The notes below the pieces were generated by a model that did no database searches, had not been told where the DNA came from, and saw nothing but the letters and a program-made list of their open reading frames with translations. The position numbers and the translations under genes were made by a program. A stretch of DNA of 5,933 bases from Pseudomonadota bacterium (GTDB lineage Bacteria > Pseudomonadota > Alphaproteobacteria > Rickettsiales > SXRF01), in assembly GCA_028873275.1 (NCBI GenBank), contig JAGWLJ010000099.1, positions 1 to 5,933 of the forward strand. The letters are read 5' to 3'. Each line of letters begins with the position of its first letter. The first letter of the stretch is position 1. Positions 5,547 to 5,933 of the stretch are shown one piece after another.

Positions 5547-5933
5547 TTACATCTGCAGTCCCAAATTCTGTCCCGGTTTATCACCAAAGGACCGAAAAAA
5601 CAACCTATTAGCACCTTCCACTTCTCCAGCGTCTTCCGGCCCGCGCGCAAAGCTGTGATCCAGCACTTTTAAAACGCGCAATGCCAGCCTCGTTTCCCTC
5701 TTTGTGAGAAAATCCTTCTCATAATAATTCTGTAAAATGCCAAGCCTTCGCTCTCCCTCGGCGCGCTCGCGCTTAGTGGGCTCCGGTACAGCCCCTTGTT
5801 TACCATTCTCTTTCCATTGACGAAACTTTTTTTCATAGGATGTAGGCGGGAGCAATTTCGGATCGGTGCCTGGCTTGACTAGGCGCCAATCTTTGAAGGC
5901 AAGATCGACCAAGGCATCGATTATCTGCACGGT
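5547..5933 (-). CDS. Hypothetical protein upstream of leuA, N-terminus probably outside the window
   Basis: I do not recognise this protein. The frame is open from the window edge to TAA at 5549-5547, giving at least 128 residues. A GTG at 5930 could be a start, but the frame runs through it, so the gene probably begins beyond the window. The visible part is soluble-looking and rich in charge. It opens with IIDALVDLAFKDWRLVKPG, followed by a polar stretch rich in Lys, Glu and Arg (SYEKKFRQWKENGKQG, TKRERAEGERR). A likely helical segment follows (residues LGILQNYYEKDFLTKRETRLALRVLKVLD). There is no membrane helix and no catalytic motif that I can name. Hand-counted GC for 5581-5933 is about 50%, against about 65% in sampled leuA rows, which hints at different origin or weaker codon selection. 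It ends 13 bp before leuA. Reality as a gene is likely but not proven. Confidence 0.68.
   Translation of the reverse strand, partial: TVQIIDALVDLAFKDWRLVKPGTDPKLLPPTSYEKKFRQWKENGKQGAVPEPTKRERAEGERRLGILQNYYEKDFLTKRETRLALRVLKVLDHSFARGPEDAGEVEGANRLFFRSFGDKPGQNLGLQM

Noticed and set aside
5534..5650. 39-codon N-terminal extension of LeuA
   Set aside because: It lies inside the upstream gene in another frame, has no resemblance to LeuA, and the good ribosome binding site is at 5538-5543.

Overview
The window is a chromosomal housekeeping segment from a Gram-negative bacterium, most likely an alphaproteobacterium. This rests on protein style, on a GC content near 65% in the leuA rows I counted by hand, and on the order leuA-mreB-mreC-mreD-mrdA. 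I recall that order from Rhodospirillales-like alphaproteobacteria but could not search for it. Every gene I can support is on the minus strand, so transcription runs from high to low coordinates. I see no rRNA, tRNA, CRISPR array, transposase or phage gene.

In transcription order there is first the 3' part of an unrecognised, lower-GC gene (5933-5547). After 13 bp comes leuA (5533-3995), the first committed enzyme of leucine biosynthesis. Then come mreB (3916-2870), mreC (2702-1875), mreD (1871-1338) and the start of mrdA/PBP2 (1269 to the window edge). MreB filaments under the inner membrane, the membrane proteins MreC and MreD, and the transpeptidase PBP2 form the core of the Rod/elongasome complex, which inserts peptidoglycan into the side wall and keeps cells rod-shaped. 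The usual partner RodA would be expected beyond position 1. LeuA is not functionally related and appears simply to be linked.

The least ordinary content lies between the genes. The leuA-mreB gap and the mreD-mrdA gap each hold an inverted-repeat element built from degenerate tandem heptamers. In both, a 10-11 bp perfect stem and a 20-21 nt loop begin a few bases after the upstream stop codon. The two differ in base composition but share this architecture and begin with TAGATG on the coding strand; they look like members of one dispersed intergenic repeat family. The leuA-mreB copy also contains a plausible sigma-70-type promoter for mreB and two mutually exclusive pairings.

The 167-bp mreB-mreC gap carries two small hairpins, one with a perfect TATAAT facing mreC in its loop. 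This suggests that mreB and mreCD-mrdA may be expressed at different levels. No new multi-gene system is visible; the heptamer elements are the best candidate for something undescribed.
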